A stretch of DNA of 64,000 nucleotides. Source: CAIKMD01 sp963702925 (GTDB lineage Bacteria; Pseudomonadota; Alphaproteobacteria; ATCC43930; CGMCC-115725). This document shows, piece by piece, positions 50,250-58,192 of this stretch. Position numbers and translations under genes: made by a program. The DNA lies in the NCBI GenBank assembly GCA_963702925.1, contig OY969771.1, forward strand, positions 372,001-436,000, in the 5' to 3' direction. Below the pieces are notes generated by a model. The model did no database searches. It was not told where the DNA came from and was given only the letters and a program-made list of their open reading frames with translations. How positions within the stretch are numbered: position 1 is the first letter of the stretch; each line of letters starts with the position of its first letter.

Positions 50250-52274
50250 CTACCAGATCCGGAGAACGGCCATGAGCGATGCCGCCACGGCGCACCAGCC
50301 CGCCACGATGAAACCGGCGCGGCCGCCGAGATCGAGCGCGGCGGCCGGCCGCGTATGATCGCCGCGGCGCAGATTGGCCAGCGCCGTGATCAGCGCCGCG
50401 TGCTCGCGCTGGGCGGCGGCGAAATCCTGAAGATCATGGGCGTGCTCGTTCGAGCCGTTGAGCAGCCAGTAAAGCTCGCTGAGCGAGCCTCTGCCGGCGA
50501 GCTTGGCGATCTCGCTCGCAAGCCGCGCGCGGCGCCGCCGGCTGTGGAACATGTCGACCAAGGAAGCTGCCTGGGCCGCGATCATCTTGCCCAGCGCCGG
50601 CACCGTCGCCGGCCCGTGCGTGGTTTGGAGATGGGCGAGAATGTAGAGCGCGCCGAGCGTGCGTTGGCGCACCGTGCCGCCCAAGAGATCGAAGCCTTCG
50701 CGGCCGATCTGGCGTTCCTGGCTGGCGATGAAGGCGGCGGCATGACGGTCGATCAAAGTGTCGCCCAGCGCGCCGCGCGCGGCCGCGCGCTCCAGCGCCT
50801 CGAGCATGGCGTCGGTGTTGACGATGTAATCGTCGCCCAGCACCGGCGAGAGACAATGGAGGCGCGGATTGAGCTCGTAGAGCAAGCGTTCGAGGCCGGA
50901 GCCGGGGCGCGGATCCTCGGCGAGGCGCCGCAAGGTGTCGAAAGGCTTGGCGACGCTCATCGCCAGCAGCTCGGGGCGCAGCCCGTTCTGCGCCGAGAGC
51001 CAGGCTTGCGGCAGCCGCGCCGTCAGCACCTCGCCGATGGTCTGGAGCGAGCCCTTGCCGTTGAACGCCGCCGCCAGCGCATAGCCGAAGCTGTCGACCG
51101 CGGCGGCGAAATCGCCGTAGCGGATCGGCGCCGCTGGATCGAGCGCGATGCAGGTGCGCGCCGCGAGGCGCAGATCCTGGGCGATGCTGCCTTTGCCCTC
51201 GACGATGTCGGCGCGCACAGCGGCGACGGCCACCGAGCGCTTCTGGTCGGCAAGGCTGCGCTGCAGCCAGATGTCGAAATCGCCCGAGCGGATGGAGCGG
51301 CCCGCCCCGCTCGGATCGGCGGCGAAGGCGTAAGCCACGCCGCGCGCCGTGTAATAGCCGCGGCCGCCGACTTCGAACGGCCTTGTCGCGATGATGCCCG
51401 ATGGATTTTGCTGGCGCGGCTTGAGGCGCCGTCCGAGTAGCCAGTTCTCGACGTCTTCGATGGTCCAACGCTCGCGTTCTTCGTCAGCCAGCAGGCCGCG
51501 AATGATTTCGATCAGCTCGGGCGGCAAGCGCGAATTGCCGACCAGCAGGGTGAAGGAACCGCGCTCGATCTTGGTGTGCAGCAGCTCGCGCGGATCGGTG
51601 CCCGAGGTCGGATCGCGCCCCAGCAGCAGGACCACGATGCTGACGCCGAGCGCGTAGAGATCGTCCGAGGGCGTGCCGGCGCCGCGGCAATGCGGCAAGG
51701 CCATGGCGCCTTCGACGGTCTCGAACACCGCCGGCTGCGCCGAGCCCGGCGGCGAGCTCACCGCATCGCCGAAGACGAGCTGCTTTTCGATCCCGCGAAA
51801 GAACATGTTCGCCGGGCGGATGGCGCGATGCGTGATGCGCGTGTCGTGGAACGCGCGCAAGGTCCCGACCAGAGGCGGCAGGATGCGGCGCAGAATCTCG
51901 TCGCCGCTGAACGGCGTGAACGGCTCGCCGGCCAGGTTCATCACCCGCGCGCCGCGCGGGCGCTCGAACAAGGTGGCGTAGCTGTTCGGCGGAAAATTCG
52001 CCAGGCCCAACGTGACCGGGCCCCAGGCAACCGGCGTCAGCAGATTGCCGAGCTGCATCGAGGCAAGCTTTTCGATCAGCTCGTAACGCGGCGGCAGCGC
52101 CGGATCGGAAACCAGCGCGAAAAAGCTGTCGCCGGGACGATCGGCGCAGCTCGCGTCGAAAGCCGGCGCGTGCGGCGAGCGCAGCTCGTCGAGCGCCTTT
52201 TCGGGGTGCAGCTCGAAAACGCTGCCGGGGCGCACGGCCGAACCGGGCCCCATGACGGTTGTGTTGGACCCCAC
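50250..52274 (-). CDS. membrane-anchored protein kinase-like protein (pseudokinase)
   Basis: A 674-residue protein. Residues about 50-295 resemble a Ser/Thr kinase domain: FHDTRITHRAIRPANMFF near 142-159 is the catalytic loop, but HRD is HRA (Ala151) and the following Lys is Arg153. The DFG-like segment reads LVFGDAV, and the beta-3 Lys is not evident (SFFALVSDP). A central helical region of about 300 residues is unrecognised, and one transmembrane helix (GFIVAGWCAVAASLMAVLRIW) ends the protein. It is likely a scaffold or nucleotide sensor at the inner membrane. The GTG at 52274 is used; ATG 52253 is possible. Confidence 0.8.
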   Translation of the reverse strand: MGSNTTVMGPGSAVRPGSVFELHPEKALDELRSPHAPAFDASCADRPGDSFFALVSDPALPPRYELIEKLASMQLGNLLTPVAWGPVTLGLANFPPNSYATLFERPRGARVMNLAGEPFTPFSGDEILRRILPPLVGTLRAFHDTRITHRAIRPANMFFRGIEKQLVFGDAVSSPPGSAQPAVFETVEGAMALPHCRGAGTPSDDLYALGVSIVVLLLGRDPTSGTDPRELLHTKIERGSFTLLVGNSRLPPELIEIIRGLLADEERERWTIEDVENWLLGRRLKPRQQNPSGIIATRPFEVGGRGYYTARGVAYAFAADPSGAGRSIRSGDFDIWLQRSLADQKRSVAVAAVRADIVEGKGSIAQDLRLAARTCIALDPAAPIRYGDFAAAVDSFGYALAAAFNGKGSLQTIGEVLTARLPQAWLSAQNGLRPELLAMSVAKPFDTLRRLAEDPRPGSGLERLLYELNPRLHCLSPVLGDDYIVNTDAMLEALERAAARGALGDTLIDRHAAAFIASQERQIGREGFDLLGGTVRQRTLGALYILAHLQTTHGPATVPALGKMIAAQAASLVDMFHSRRRRARLASEIAKLAGRGSLSELYWLLNGSNEHAHDLQDFAAAQREHAALITALANLRRGDHTRPAAALDLGGRAGFIVAGWCAVAASLMAVLRIW

Positions 52275-52452
52275 AGCGGGAAAACTCCGGCCAATTGGGC
52301 CGAAGGCTAAGACCGAAGCGTGAAGGTGGCGTTAAGTCCTAAGAGCGTTGGCGATGGGACAGGCATGGTGCGTCCTTCGACACGGAAGCTGCGCGGCCTG
52401 CTCGGGATGAGGCGATATCGTTAATGCCGCGAAGGAAAGCGGCTGACCCTGA

Positions 52453-52532
52453 GCGCCGTGCCCCCCACCCTAACCCTCCCCCTCGAGGGGGGAGGGAAAA
52501 GCTTCGCGCAGCGAAGCGCGGGAGGGGGTGTT
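52453..52532 (+). repeat. palindromic repeat, type B
   Basis: CCCTCCCCCTC/GAGGGGGGAGGG (52474-52496) followed by the perfect hairpin GCTTCGC-GCA-GCGAAGC (52501-52517) and GCGGGAGGGGGTG. The same unit, split by an insertion, recurs at 59863-59998. The IS630 element begins 18 bases beyond it. Confidence 0.8.
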
Positions 52533-52550
52533 ATGCCGTGACTTCGTTTA

Positions 52551-53597
52551 GAGCGTTTCATATTTTGGCGGAAGCGTATCCTGCGTTTGCGAAGTAGTTG
52601 GCGCATTCGGCAGGCTGGATTGTCGGGACGAGGTGTCCGATGTGGCGCCAAGTGTCCTCGATGGTTCGCCTCTGGGCGAGGCGCATCCAGTGCTTGATCT
52701 TGGCGAAGGTCTGCTCGATCGGATTGAGATCGGGAGAGTAGGGCGGCAGGTACCAGAGCCTGGCGCCGGCGGCCCGGATCATCCGTCGGACGGCCGCCGC
52801 TTTGTGGGAGCCGAGATTGTCCATGACGACGATGTCGCCGGGCTTGAGCACCGGCACGAGCTGCTGCTCGACATAGGCGCGGAAGCATTCGCCGTTGATC
52901 GGTCCGTCGAAGACACAAGGCGCTGTGAGCCGGTCGCAGCGCAGCGCGCCGAGGAAGGTCAGCGTGCGCCAGTGAGCGTGCGGGGCGAAGCTGCGCAGGC
53001 GCTTGCCCTTCGGCCCCCATCCGCGTAGCGGTGCCATGTTGGTCTTGATCCAGGTCTCGTCGATGAAGACCAGCCGCTGCGGGTCGAGCCCAGCCTGCCA
53101 GGATCGCCAGCGCTGACGCCGGCGCGCGACGTCGGCGCGGGCCTGCTCAAGGGCGAACAGGGTTTTTTTTGAACCGCAGCCCTTCGCGCCGAACGAACAT
53201 CCATATCGTATTGTGCGAGACGCTCACGCCGCGTGCCGCCAGCTCGTCCTTCAGCCGGTGCAGCGTCAGGTGCGGCGTCTGAGCGATCCGCTCCAGAATG
53301 AACGCCCGATGCGGCTCCAGCACCCGCTTGCGATGCCCGCCCATCTTGCCCGGCGCAACCGAGCCGGTCTTACGATACCGCTGCGACCACTTCACAATCG
53401 ACGAGACGGCAACACTGAACCGTACCGCAACAGACCGGCAGGTCTCTCCAGCCAAAACCGCCGCAACCGCCCGCTCACGAAGATCCATCGACAAAGCTCG
53501 GGTCATCGGATGCTGGCCTCCAATCCAGCCAGCATCTTGAATCACAAACCGAGACCGAACGGAATCCCTTTCGATTCAGTCAAGCCTTGAAACGCTC
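52551..53597 (-). mobile_element. IS630-family insertion sequence
   Basis: A 1047-bp element. Its ends carry matching terminal inverted repeats GAGCGTTTCA (52551-52560) and TGAAACGCTC (53588-53597), each directly flanked by TA (52549-52550 and 53598-53599), the TA target duplication of the IS630/mariner group. It encodes one transposase gene broken by a frameshift. It lies between a type B repeat and the 3' end of anmK. Confidence 0.92.
52558..53506 (-). pseudogene. IS630-family transposase, frameshifted at a run of eight A
   Basis: The N-terminal part (53506-53147) has the HTH LRERAVAAVLAGETCRSVAV. The C-terminal part (to 52558) has the DDE residues in VFIDETW, VVMDNLGSHK and SPDLNPIEQTFAKIKH. 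They are in different frames: at 53163-53170 the gene reads TTC followed by eight A, while seven would join LRFKK directly to TLFALEQARADV. Either this is a one-base insertion that inactivates it, or slippage at the A8 tract restores a full protein of about 315 residues. The stop codon lies inside the left terminal repeat. Confidence 0.85.
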
Positions 53598-53610
53598 TAA
53601 GTGCGGGCGC

Positions 53611-54684
53611 TCAGGCGCCGCGCCTGAACAACCGCCCGCCGGTGACGGGTGCGGCGACGCCGGTCGTGCCCGGTATGCTTAACGGCAAGCCTTTGAGGGA
53701 GCGCACGGCAAGGTACGCAAAGGCTTGCGCTTCGAGCGCATCGCCTTCCCAGCCCACCGCCTCGACCGGCGCCAGCGGTGCGCCTAAGCGCCGTGCGAGC
53801 ATCGCCATGATGGTCGCATTGTGGCGCCCGCCGCCGGTGACGAGCCAACGCCGCGCCGGCGCGGGAAAATATTTTGCCGCAGCGGCGACGGCTTCCACCG
53901 TCATGGCGCTCAGCGTCGCCGCGCCATCGGCGGGCGAAAGCCCCGCCGGACGAAATCCCGCGAACTCGTCGCGGTCGAGCGATTTGGGCGGCGTGCGGCG
54001 GAAATAAGGATGCGCCAGGAAACGCTGCAGCAAGGTTTGATCGACCGTGCCGGTGGCGGCGAGCGCGCCGTCGCGGTCGCAGCTGTCGCCGGTTTCGCTC
54101 AGCATCCAATCGTCGAGCAGCGCGTTGCCCGGGCCGGTGTCGAAAGCGAGAATCTCGTTCTCGCCGGCACCGATCCAGGTGACGTTGGCGACGCCGCCGA
54201 TATTGAGGATCGCCAGCGGCCGCTCTAACGCGCTCGCGAGCGCGGCGTGATAAAGCGGCACGAAAGGCGCGCCTTCGCCGCCGGCGGCGACATCGGCCGA
54301 GCGGAAATCCGCGACCACGTCGGTGCCGGTCAGAGCCGCGAGCAACGCGGCATCGCCGAGCTGCCAGGTTTTTCCTTGGCGCGGCAGATGAAGGATCGTG
54401 TGGCCGTGAAAGCCGATGAGATCGACCGCGGCGAGACCGTGCCGCTCCACGAGTTGCGCCACCGCCGCGGCATGGGCTTCGGTCAAACGCCGCTCGACCT
54501 CGCCGGTCGCGCCCTGCCCGCCCAGCACCGCGCGCAACGCATCGCGCAGATCGCGGTCATAGGGCAAGGTCAGCCACGGCCCGGCGGTGACATAGGTCTC
54601 GCCATCGGTTTCGATGAAGGCGGCGTCGATGCCGTCGAGCGACGTGCCGCTCATCAGCCCGATCACGCGCAATGGCGCGGTCAT
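53611..54684 (-). CDS. anmK: anhydro-N-acetylmuramic acid kinase
   Basis: A 357-residue sugar kinase that recycles cell-wall anhydroMurNAc to MurNAc-6-phosphate. Typical segments are IGLMSGTSLDGIDAAFIETDG (start), FHGHTILHLP, NIGGVANVTWIG and AFDTGPGNALLDDW. Its start codon is only 5 bases from the repeat at 54690-54813, whose end (GGGAGGGGGG on this strand) also serves as its ribosome site. The IS630 element sits just past its stop. Confidence 0.94.
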   Translation of the reverse strand: MTAPLRVIGLMSGTSLDGIDAAFIETDGETYVTAGPWLTLPYDRDLRDALRAVLGGQGATGEVERRLTEAHAAAVAQLVERHGLAAVDLIGFHGHTILHLPRQGKTWQLGDAALLAALTGTDVVADFRSADVAAGGEGAPFVPLYHAALASALERPLAILNIGGVANVTWIGAGENEILAFDTGPGNALLDDWMLSETGDSCDRDGALAATGTVDQTLLQRFLAHPYFRRTPPKSLDRDEFAGFRPAGLSPADGAATLSAMTVEAVAAAAKYFPAPARRWLVTGGGRHNATIMAMLARRLGAPLAPVEAVGWEGDALEAQAFAYLAVRSLKGLPLSIPGTTGVAAPVTGGRLFRRGA

Positions 54685-54689
54685 GGGTT

Positions 54690-54813
54690 CCCCCCTCCCA
54701 GCAACGCAGTCGCGTTGCTGACCTCCCCCTCAAGGGGGGAGGTGAACAAAGGAATTTCCTCCCCCCTTGAGGGGGAGGAAGCAAGCGGCTGAAAGCCGCT
54801 TGCAGGAGGGGGG
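54690..54813 (+). repeat. composite palindromic repeat, type A doublet (left of DUF559 gene)
   Basis: Bounded by CCCCCCTCC and GGAGGGGGG. Inside: hairpin CAGCAACGC-AGTC-GCGTTGCTG, palindrome CCTCCCCCTC-AAGGGGGGAGG, its inverted copy CCTCCCCCCTTGAGGGGGAGG, then hairpin GCAAGCGGCT-GAA-AGCCGCTTGC. The right end abuts the DUF559 stop codon directly. Confidence 0.9.
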
Positions 54814-55134
54814 TTACGCCCGCAACGCCTCGAGAATCCTCTCCAGCACGCCATCGGTATTGCCGAGCACCTCGTTGTTCCAAAAGCGCACGACGCGATA
54901 GCCGCGCGCTTCGAGCCAGTTCTGGCGCGCGGTATCTTCGCCGTCATGCTGGCCGCCATCGATTTCGATAATGAGCTTCGCTTCGGCGCAGAAGAAATCG
55001 ACGACATAGCGCCCCATCGGGTGCTGGCGCCGAAAGCGGAAGCCGCCGAGCTCTCCGCGCCGCAGAAGCGACCACAGGCGCAGCTCGGCATCGGTCGGCG
55101 TCGCGCGCAAGCGCCGCGCCAGCGGAGAAGCCAT
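54814..55134 (-). CDS. DUF559 endonuclease-like protein
   Basis: A 106-residue protein of the DUF559 family, related to Vsr-type and other PD-(D/E)xK nucleases. It starts ARRLRATPTDAELRLWSLLR; the core VVDFFCAEAKLIIEIDGGQH has Asp46, Glu57 and Asp59 in the expected places, and the tail RVVRFWNNEVL is typical. The start at 55134 has its own GGAGGT ribosome site, placed between the gene and the upstream repeat. The gene is tightly enclosed by two copies of the same composite repeat. Confidence 0.9.
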   Translation of the reverse strand: MASPLARRLRATPTDAELRLWSLLRRGELGGFRFRRQHPMGRYVVDFFCAEAKLIIEIDGGQHDGEDTARQNWLEARGYRVVRFWNNEVLGNTDGVLERILEALRA

Positions 55135-55148
55135 GGCGATACCTCCAT

Positions 55149-55329
55149 CCCCCCTCCCAGCAATGCTTGCGCATTGCTGACCTCCCCCTCAAGGGGGGAG
55201 GTGAAAATAAGCACGTTAAATTCCTCTCCCTCAAGGGGAGAGGGGACGCAGCTTAGCGGCCGTTCATATCTTTCCTCCCCCCTTGAGGGGGAGGAAGCAA
55301 GCGGGCGAAGGCCGCTTGCAGGAGGGGGG
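55149..55329 (+). repeat. composite palindromic repeat, type A doublet (right of DUF559 gene)
   Basis: Same architecture and orientation as 54690-54813: CCCCCCTCC, hairpin CAGCAATGC-TTGC-GCATTGCTG, CCTCCCCCTC-AAGGGGGGAGG, then an extra central palindrome CCTCTCCCTC-AAGGGGAGAGG, then CCTCCCCCCTTGAGGGGGAGG, hairpin GCAAGCGG/CCGCTTGC and GGAGGGGGG. It sits between the DUF559 start and tyrS. Confidence 0.9.
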
Positions 55330-55383
55330 TAGCGGCGCGACGGAATTTGTGACCCCTCACCCGCTGTGCTAAACGACAAGTGC

Positions 55384-56637
55384 ATGTGTTCCGCCCGATC
55401 GTCTTTCCTGGCCGAAGCCGAAGAGCGCGGCTTCATCCATCAATGCACCGACCGCGACGCGCTCGATCAGCGCCTTAGCGCCGGGCCGATTACAGCCTAT
55501 ATTGGTTTCGATTGTACTGCGGGCAGCCTCCATGTCGGAAGCCTGCTGCAGATCATGCTGCTGCGGCTGTGGCAGAAGACCGGCAACAAGCCGATCGTGC
55601 TGATGGGCGGCGGCACCACCAAGGTCGGCGACCCGTCGGGCAAGGACGAAGCGCGGAAGCTCCTTTCCGACGCCGAGATCGACGCCAACATGGCGGGCAT
55701 CCGCAAGATCTTCGACCGCTTCCTGGTGTTCGGCGAGGGCCCGAGCGGCGCGGTGATGACCAACAACGCGCTCTGGCTCGACCAGCTCGCCTATATCCCG
55801 TTCCTGCGCGATGTCGGCCGGCATTTCTCGGTCAACCGCATGTTGAACTTCGACAGCGTGAAGCTGCGGCTCGAGCGCGAGCAGCCTTTGAGCTTCCTCG
55901 AATTCAACTACATGGTGCTCCAGGCTTACGACTTTTTGGAGCTGGCGCGGCGCCATGATTGCATCGTGCAGATGGGCGGCTCCGACCAATGGGGCAACAT
56001 CGTCTCGGGCGTCGAGCTTGGCCGCCGCGTTGACGAGCGCGCTCTGTACGGCCTCACCTCGCCGCTGATCACCACCGCCTCGGGCGCGAAGATGGGCAAG
56101 ACCGCGCAAGGCGCGGTGTGGCTCAACGAAGAGCATTTGAGCGCTTACGATTATTGGCAATTCTGGCGCAACACCGAGGATGCCGATGTCGCGCGGTTCC
56201 TCAAGCTCTTCACCGAGCTGCCGCTCAGCGAGATCGCGCGCCTCGAACGATTGCAAGGCAGCGCAATCAACGACGCCAAGATCGTGCTGGCGAACGAGGC
56301 GACCCGCCTCTGCCATGGCGAAGCCGCGGCCCAAGCCGCCGCCGAGACCGCGCGCCAGGTTTTCGCCGAAGGCGGCATCGGCGAGGATTTGCCGGTGACC
56401 GAGGTGGCGCGCGCCGAGCTCGAGCCCGGCCGCGCCGCGATCGACTATTTCCACCGCGCCGGCTTGGCCGCGAGCCTCGGCGAAGCGCGAAGACTCATCC
56501 GCGGCGGCGGCGCCAAGGTGAACGACAAAACCGTCAGCGACGAGAAGCTGGTGCTCGGCCTCGGCGATCTCAACAGCGACGGCGTGATCAAACTGTCGGC
56601 TGGGCGGAAGCGGCACGCGTTGATTAGGGTGGTGTAA
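55384..56637 (+). CDS. tyrS: tyrosyl-tRNA synthetase
   Basis: A 417-residue class I synthetase. FDCTAGSLHVGSLLQIM holds the HIGH-like motif HVGS, MGGSDQWGNIVSG binds tyrosine and KMGKT is the KMSKS loop. A C-terminal S4 RNA-binding domain (ASLGEARRLIRGGGAKVNDK) completes the bacterial TyrRS. ATG 55384 is preferred; GTG 55366 is an alternative, and neither has a clear ribosome site. Upstream lies the composite repeat. Confidence 0.95.
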   Translation: MCSARSSFLAEAEERGFIHQCTDRDALDQRLSAGPITAYIGFDCTAGSLHVGSLLQIMLLRLWQKTGNKPIVLMGGGTTKVGDPSGKDEARKLLSDAEIDANMAGIRKIFDRFLVFGEGPSGAVMTNNALWLDQLAYIPFLRDVGRHFSVNRMLNFDSVKLRLEREQPLSFLEFNYMVLQAYDFLELARRHDCIVQMGGSDQWGNIVSGVELGRRVDERALYGLTSPLITTASGAKMGKTAQGAVWLNEEHLSAYDYWQFWRNTEDADVARFLKLFTELPLSEIARLERLQGSAINDAKIVLANEATRLCHGEAAAQAAAETARQVFAEGGIGEDLPVTEVARAELEPGRAAIDYFHRAGLAASLGEARRLIRGGGAKVNDKTVSDEKLVLGLGDLNSDGVIKLSAGRKRHALIRVV

Positions 56638-56934
56638 GGGGCATTACCTGGATGATTCCGTCGTGCGTTATGGTCGGTGCCCCAAATTTCGCTGCCCGAT
56701 TTATGCTGGCAGATTTCTCGACCTACGCCGTGGACCGCCACGTGCCTCGTGCAGACAAATCGAGACGTAGTTCGCACCGGGCACTTCGGGATCGCGAGAG
56801 TAACCCTGGCGCTCGAACGCTCCGTGCTGCATTCTTCGTCCTAGCCGCATGGCATTTATTGTCCCTTTTTTCCTGCGCCTGACTAGGGCCAACACCAGGA
56901 ATTAAGAGAAAGTACAACCTAGCTAAATCTTTGA
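56638..56934. other. intergenic stretch, no gene seen
   Basis: About 300 bases between tyrS and the excisionase-like gene with no supported gene, clear terminator or repeat. A 76-codon plus-strand frame (56652-56882) has no ribosome site and no recognisable domain. Confidence 0.5.
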
Positions 56935-57150
56935 TCAGCGGCCCAACCGCTGACGTGAATTCGGAGCAATTGAGTTCGACCCTAGAGCGTCTACATCCTT
57001 CCATTTGATTCGGACCTGACCGCCAATCTTGCTTGCTGGCAGAAGTCCTTTGCTGACGTGACGTCGAACGGTGACTTCGGCCACCTGCAGATAGTTTGCG
57101 ACTTCTCGGACAGACGCGAGCGGTGTGGTGTGGCTATTTGAAAAAGGCAT
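56935..57150 (-). CDS. excisionase-like helix-turn-helix protein
   Basis: A 71-residue DNA-binding protein of the MerR-like HTH_17 (excisionase) type: LASVREVANYLQVAEVTVRR is the HTH and KIGGQVRIKWKDVDAL the wing. ATG 57150 follows AAAGGAG. The N-terminal extension in the longest frame is unsupported. It overlaps the small gene upstream by 17 bases. It marks a former integrated element, but no integrase is in view. Confidence 0.82.
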   Translation of the reverse strand: MPFSNSHTTPLASVREVANYLQVAEVTVRRHVSKGLLPASKIGGQVRIKWKDVDALGSNSIAPNSRQRLGR

Positions 57151-57358
57151 AGGGAGCTCCTTTTGTCGTACTGGCAGAATTGGCGCAGGTTTCAGAAGGA
57201 TGGCTCTCCCGAGCAGCGGAACGGGCGAGCAAGCGGGCGAGCTCAAGCAGCGCCGCCAATGCAATCAGTTTCGCTTCTGTTTCAGGCGGAAGGGGGGCGG
57301 AGGTCGCCGAGCAGTGGGACTCGTCAACGCTAGAAATACAGTGAGGAACGCGGGCCAA
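57134..57358 (-). CDS. small helical protein upstream of the excisionase-like gene
   Basis: A 74-residue protein starting at TTG 57358 with an excellent AAGGAG ribosome site five bases away. The central part, PPETEAKLIALAALLELARLLARSAARE, is a strong amphipathic helix. The overlap with the next gene suggests coupled translation. No family is recognised; genes of this size often precede excisionase-like genes on mobile elements. Confidence 0.55.
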   Translation of the reverse strand: MARVPHCISSVDESHCSATSAPLPPETEAKLIALAALLELARLLARSAARESHPSETCANSASTTKGAPYAFFK

Positions 57359-57404
57359 GGTGGCTCCTTACGGGCCGGCCCGGCCAGCCGCGTGAGGGAG
57401 CGCG

Positions 57405-57421
57405 GCTTGGCTAGGCCAAGC
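57405..57421. promoter_or_regulatory. perfect 17-bp palindrome upstream of the small gene/excisionase pair
   Basis: GCTTGGC-TAG-GCCAAGC, 47 bases before the TTG start of the small gene. It could be an operator or a cis-acting hairpin. Confidence 0.4.
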
Positions 57422-57496
57422 TACTGTCGCGTCCTTGCGGCTATTGGAATGAATGAAGGATGGCGATATCGCTGCCGAAGCGCAACGATTTTTTTA

Positions 57497-58105
57497 TTAC
57501 GCGTCCGCCACCAATCGGCAAAGCTCGTCAAAGTAGCTTGGTTTGATCCGCCGCGGATAAAGCAAGGCCGGTTTAGATTTCCGTGGGCACATCAAAAAAA
57601 TCTGGCCCGTGTTGTCGGGGCCGGCGCTGATGTGAAAAGGCCGCGCCGCATTATAGAAATAGAGCCGGTCGAACGGAGTGTTTCTGCAAGCCCAACCTGC
57701 CACTCGAGCCGAACAGATCCCAGGAAAAATCAAATCGACCGCTTGCCCGAAGCGGTCGCAGACGGCTCCACCATTTTGATTGAATTCGCACCCAGCGTGC
57801 TGGTCGCCAGTGGGGGTAACGTTCGGGAATTCGAGCCGATCGCGCACCCGCTTGACCAATTCGGACGAAGCGAACGCATAGGTCAGCTTAACTCCGGAAA
57901 ATCCATTGAGCACGCTTGCGTACTCATACAAGGGGTCTAGCACCTTACGGCAGAGTGTCCGGATCGCATCGTAGGTTGCCAGTTGAAGTGGCATGTTCGC
58001 GAAGGGGCGTTCTGCCGAGCTCTGCTCCCAGGTTTCGCTTGCCTCGAAGAACTGACGAAAGCGGAAGTGGCGACCACAGTGATCGTCAATCGCGGGATAA
58101 GCCAT
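57497..58105 (-). CDS. M15-peptidase-like protein of mobile-element type
   Basis: A 202-residue protein. HFRFRQFFEASETWEQ, LATYDAIRTLCRKVLDPLYE and a zinc-type triad His103 (DQHAGCEF), Asp124 (GQAVDLIF) and His158 (RPFHIS) match the M15 DD-peptidase fold, with an insertion between His103 and Asp124. The C-terminal NTPFDRLYFYNAARPFHIS is strongly patterned. I know no experimentally defined role. GC content is lower than in its neighbours. ATG 58105 is downstream of a promoter embedded in the palindrome at 58142-58175. Confidence 0.65.
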   Translation of the reverse strand: MAYPAIDDHCGRHFRFRQFFEASETWEQSSAERPFANMPLQLATYDAIRTLCRKVLDPLYEYASVLNGFSGVKLTYAFASSELVKRVRDRLEFPNVTPTGDQHAGCEFNQNGGAVCDRFGQAVDLIFPGICSARVAGWACRNTPFDRLYFYNAARPFHISAGPDNTGQIFLMCPRKSKPALLYPRRIKPSYFDELCRLVADA

Positions 58106-58141
58106 GGCCTTCAGTCAGATATTGTTCTTGGGCAGCTCATT

Positions 58142-58175
58142 TTGTTCAGTATATCGAGGTGTATATTCTGAACAA
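58142..58175. promoter_or_regulatory. 34-bp inverted-repeat operator in a divergent control region
   Basis: Arms TTGTTCAGTATAT and ATATTCTGAACAA match at 12 of 13 positions around an 8-base spacer. On the minus strand it contains TTGTTC-16-TATACT, a good promoter for the M15-like gene. It separates that gene from the remnant XRE repressor gene, so it is probably the repressor's operator. Confidence 0.65.
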
Positions 58176-58192
58176 GGTGATCGGCTCCCCGC

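Noticed and set aside
52959..53204. An 81-codon frame through the IS630 A8 tract as a -1 frameshift product
   Set aside because: A -1 shift at the A8 run gives a sequence with no transposase character; only removing one base (or a +1 shift) connects the two transposase parts.
56652..56882. A 76-codon plus-strand frame after tyrS
   Set aside because: No ribosome site, no recognisable domain and no codon pattern like its neighbours.
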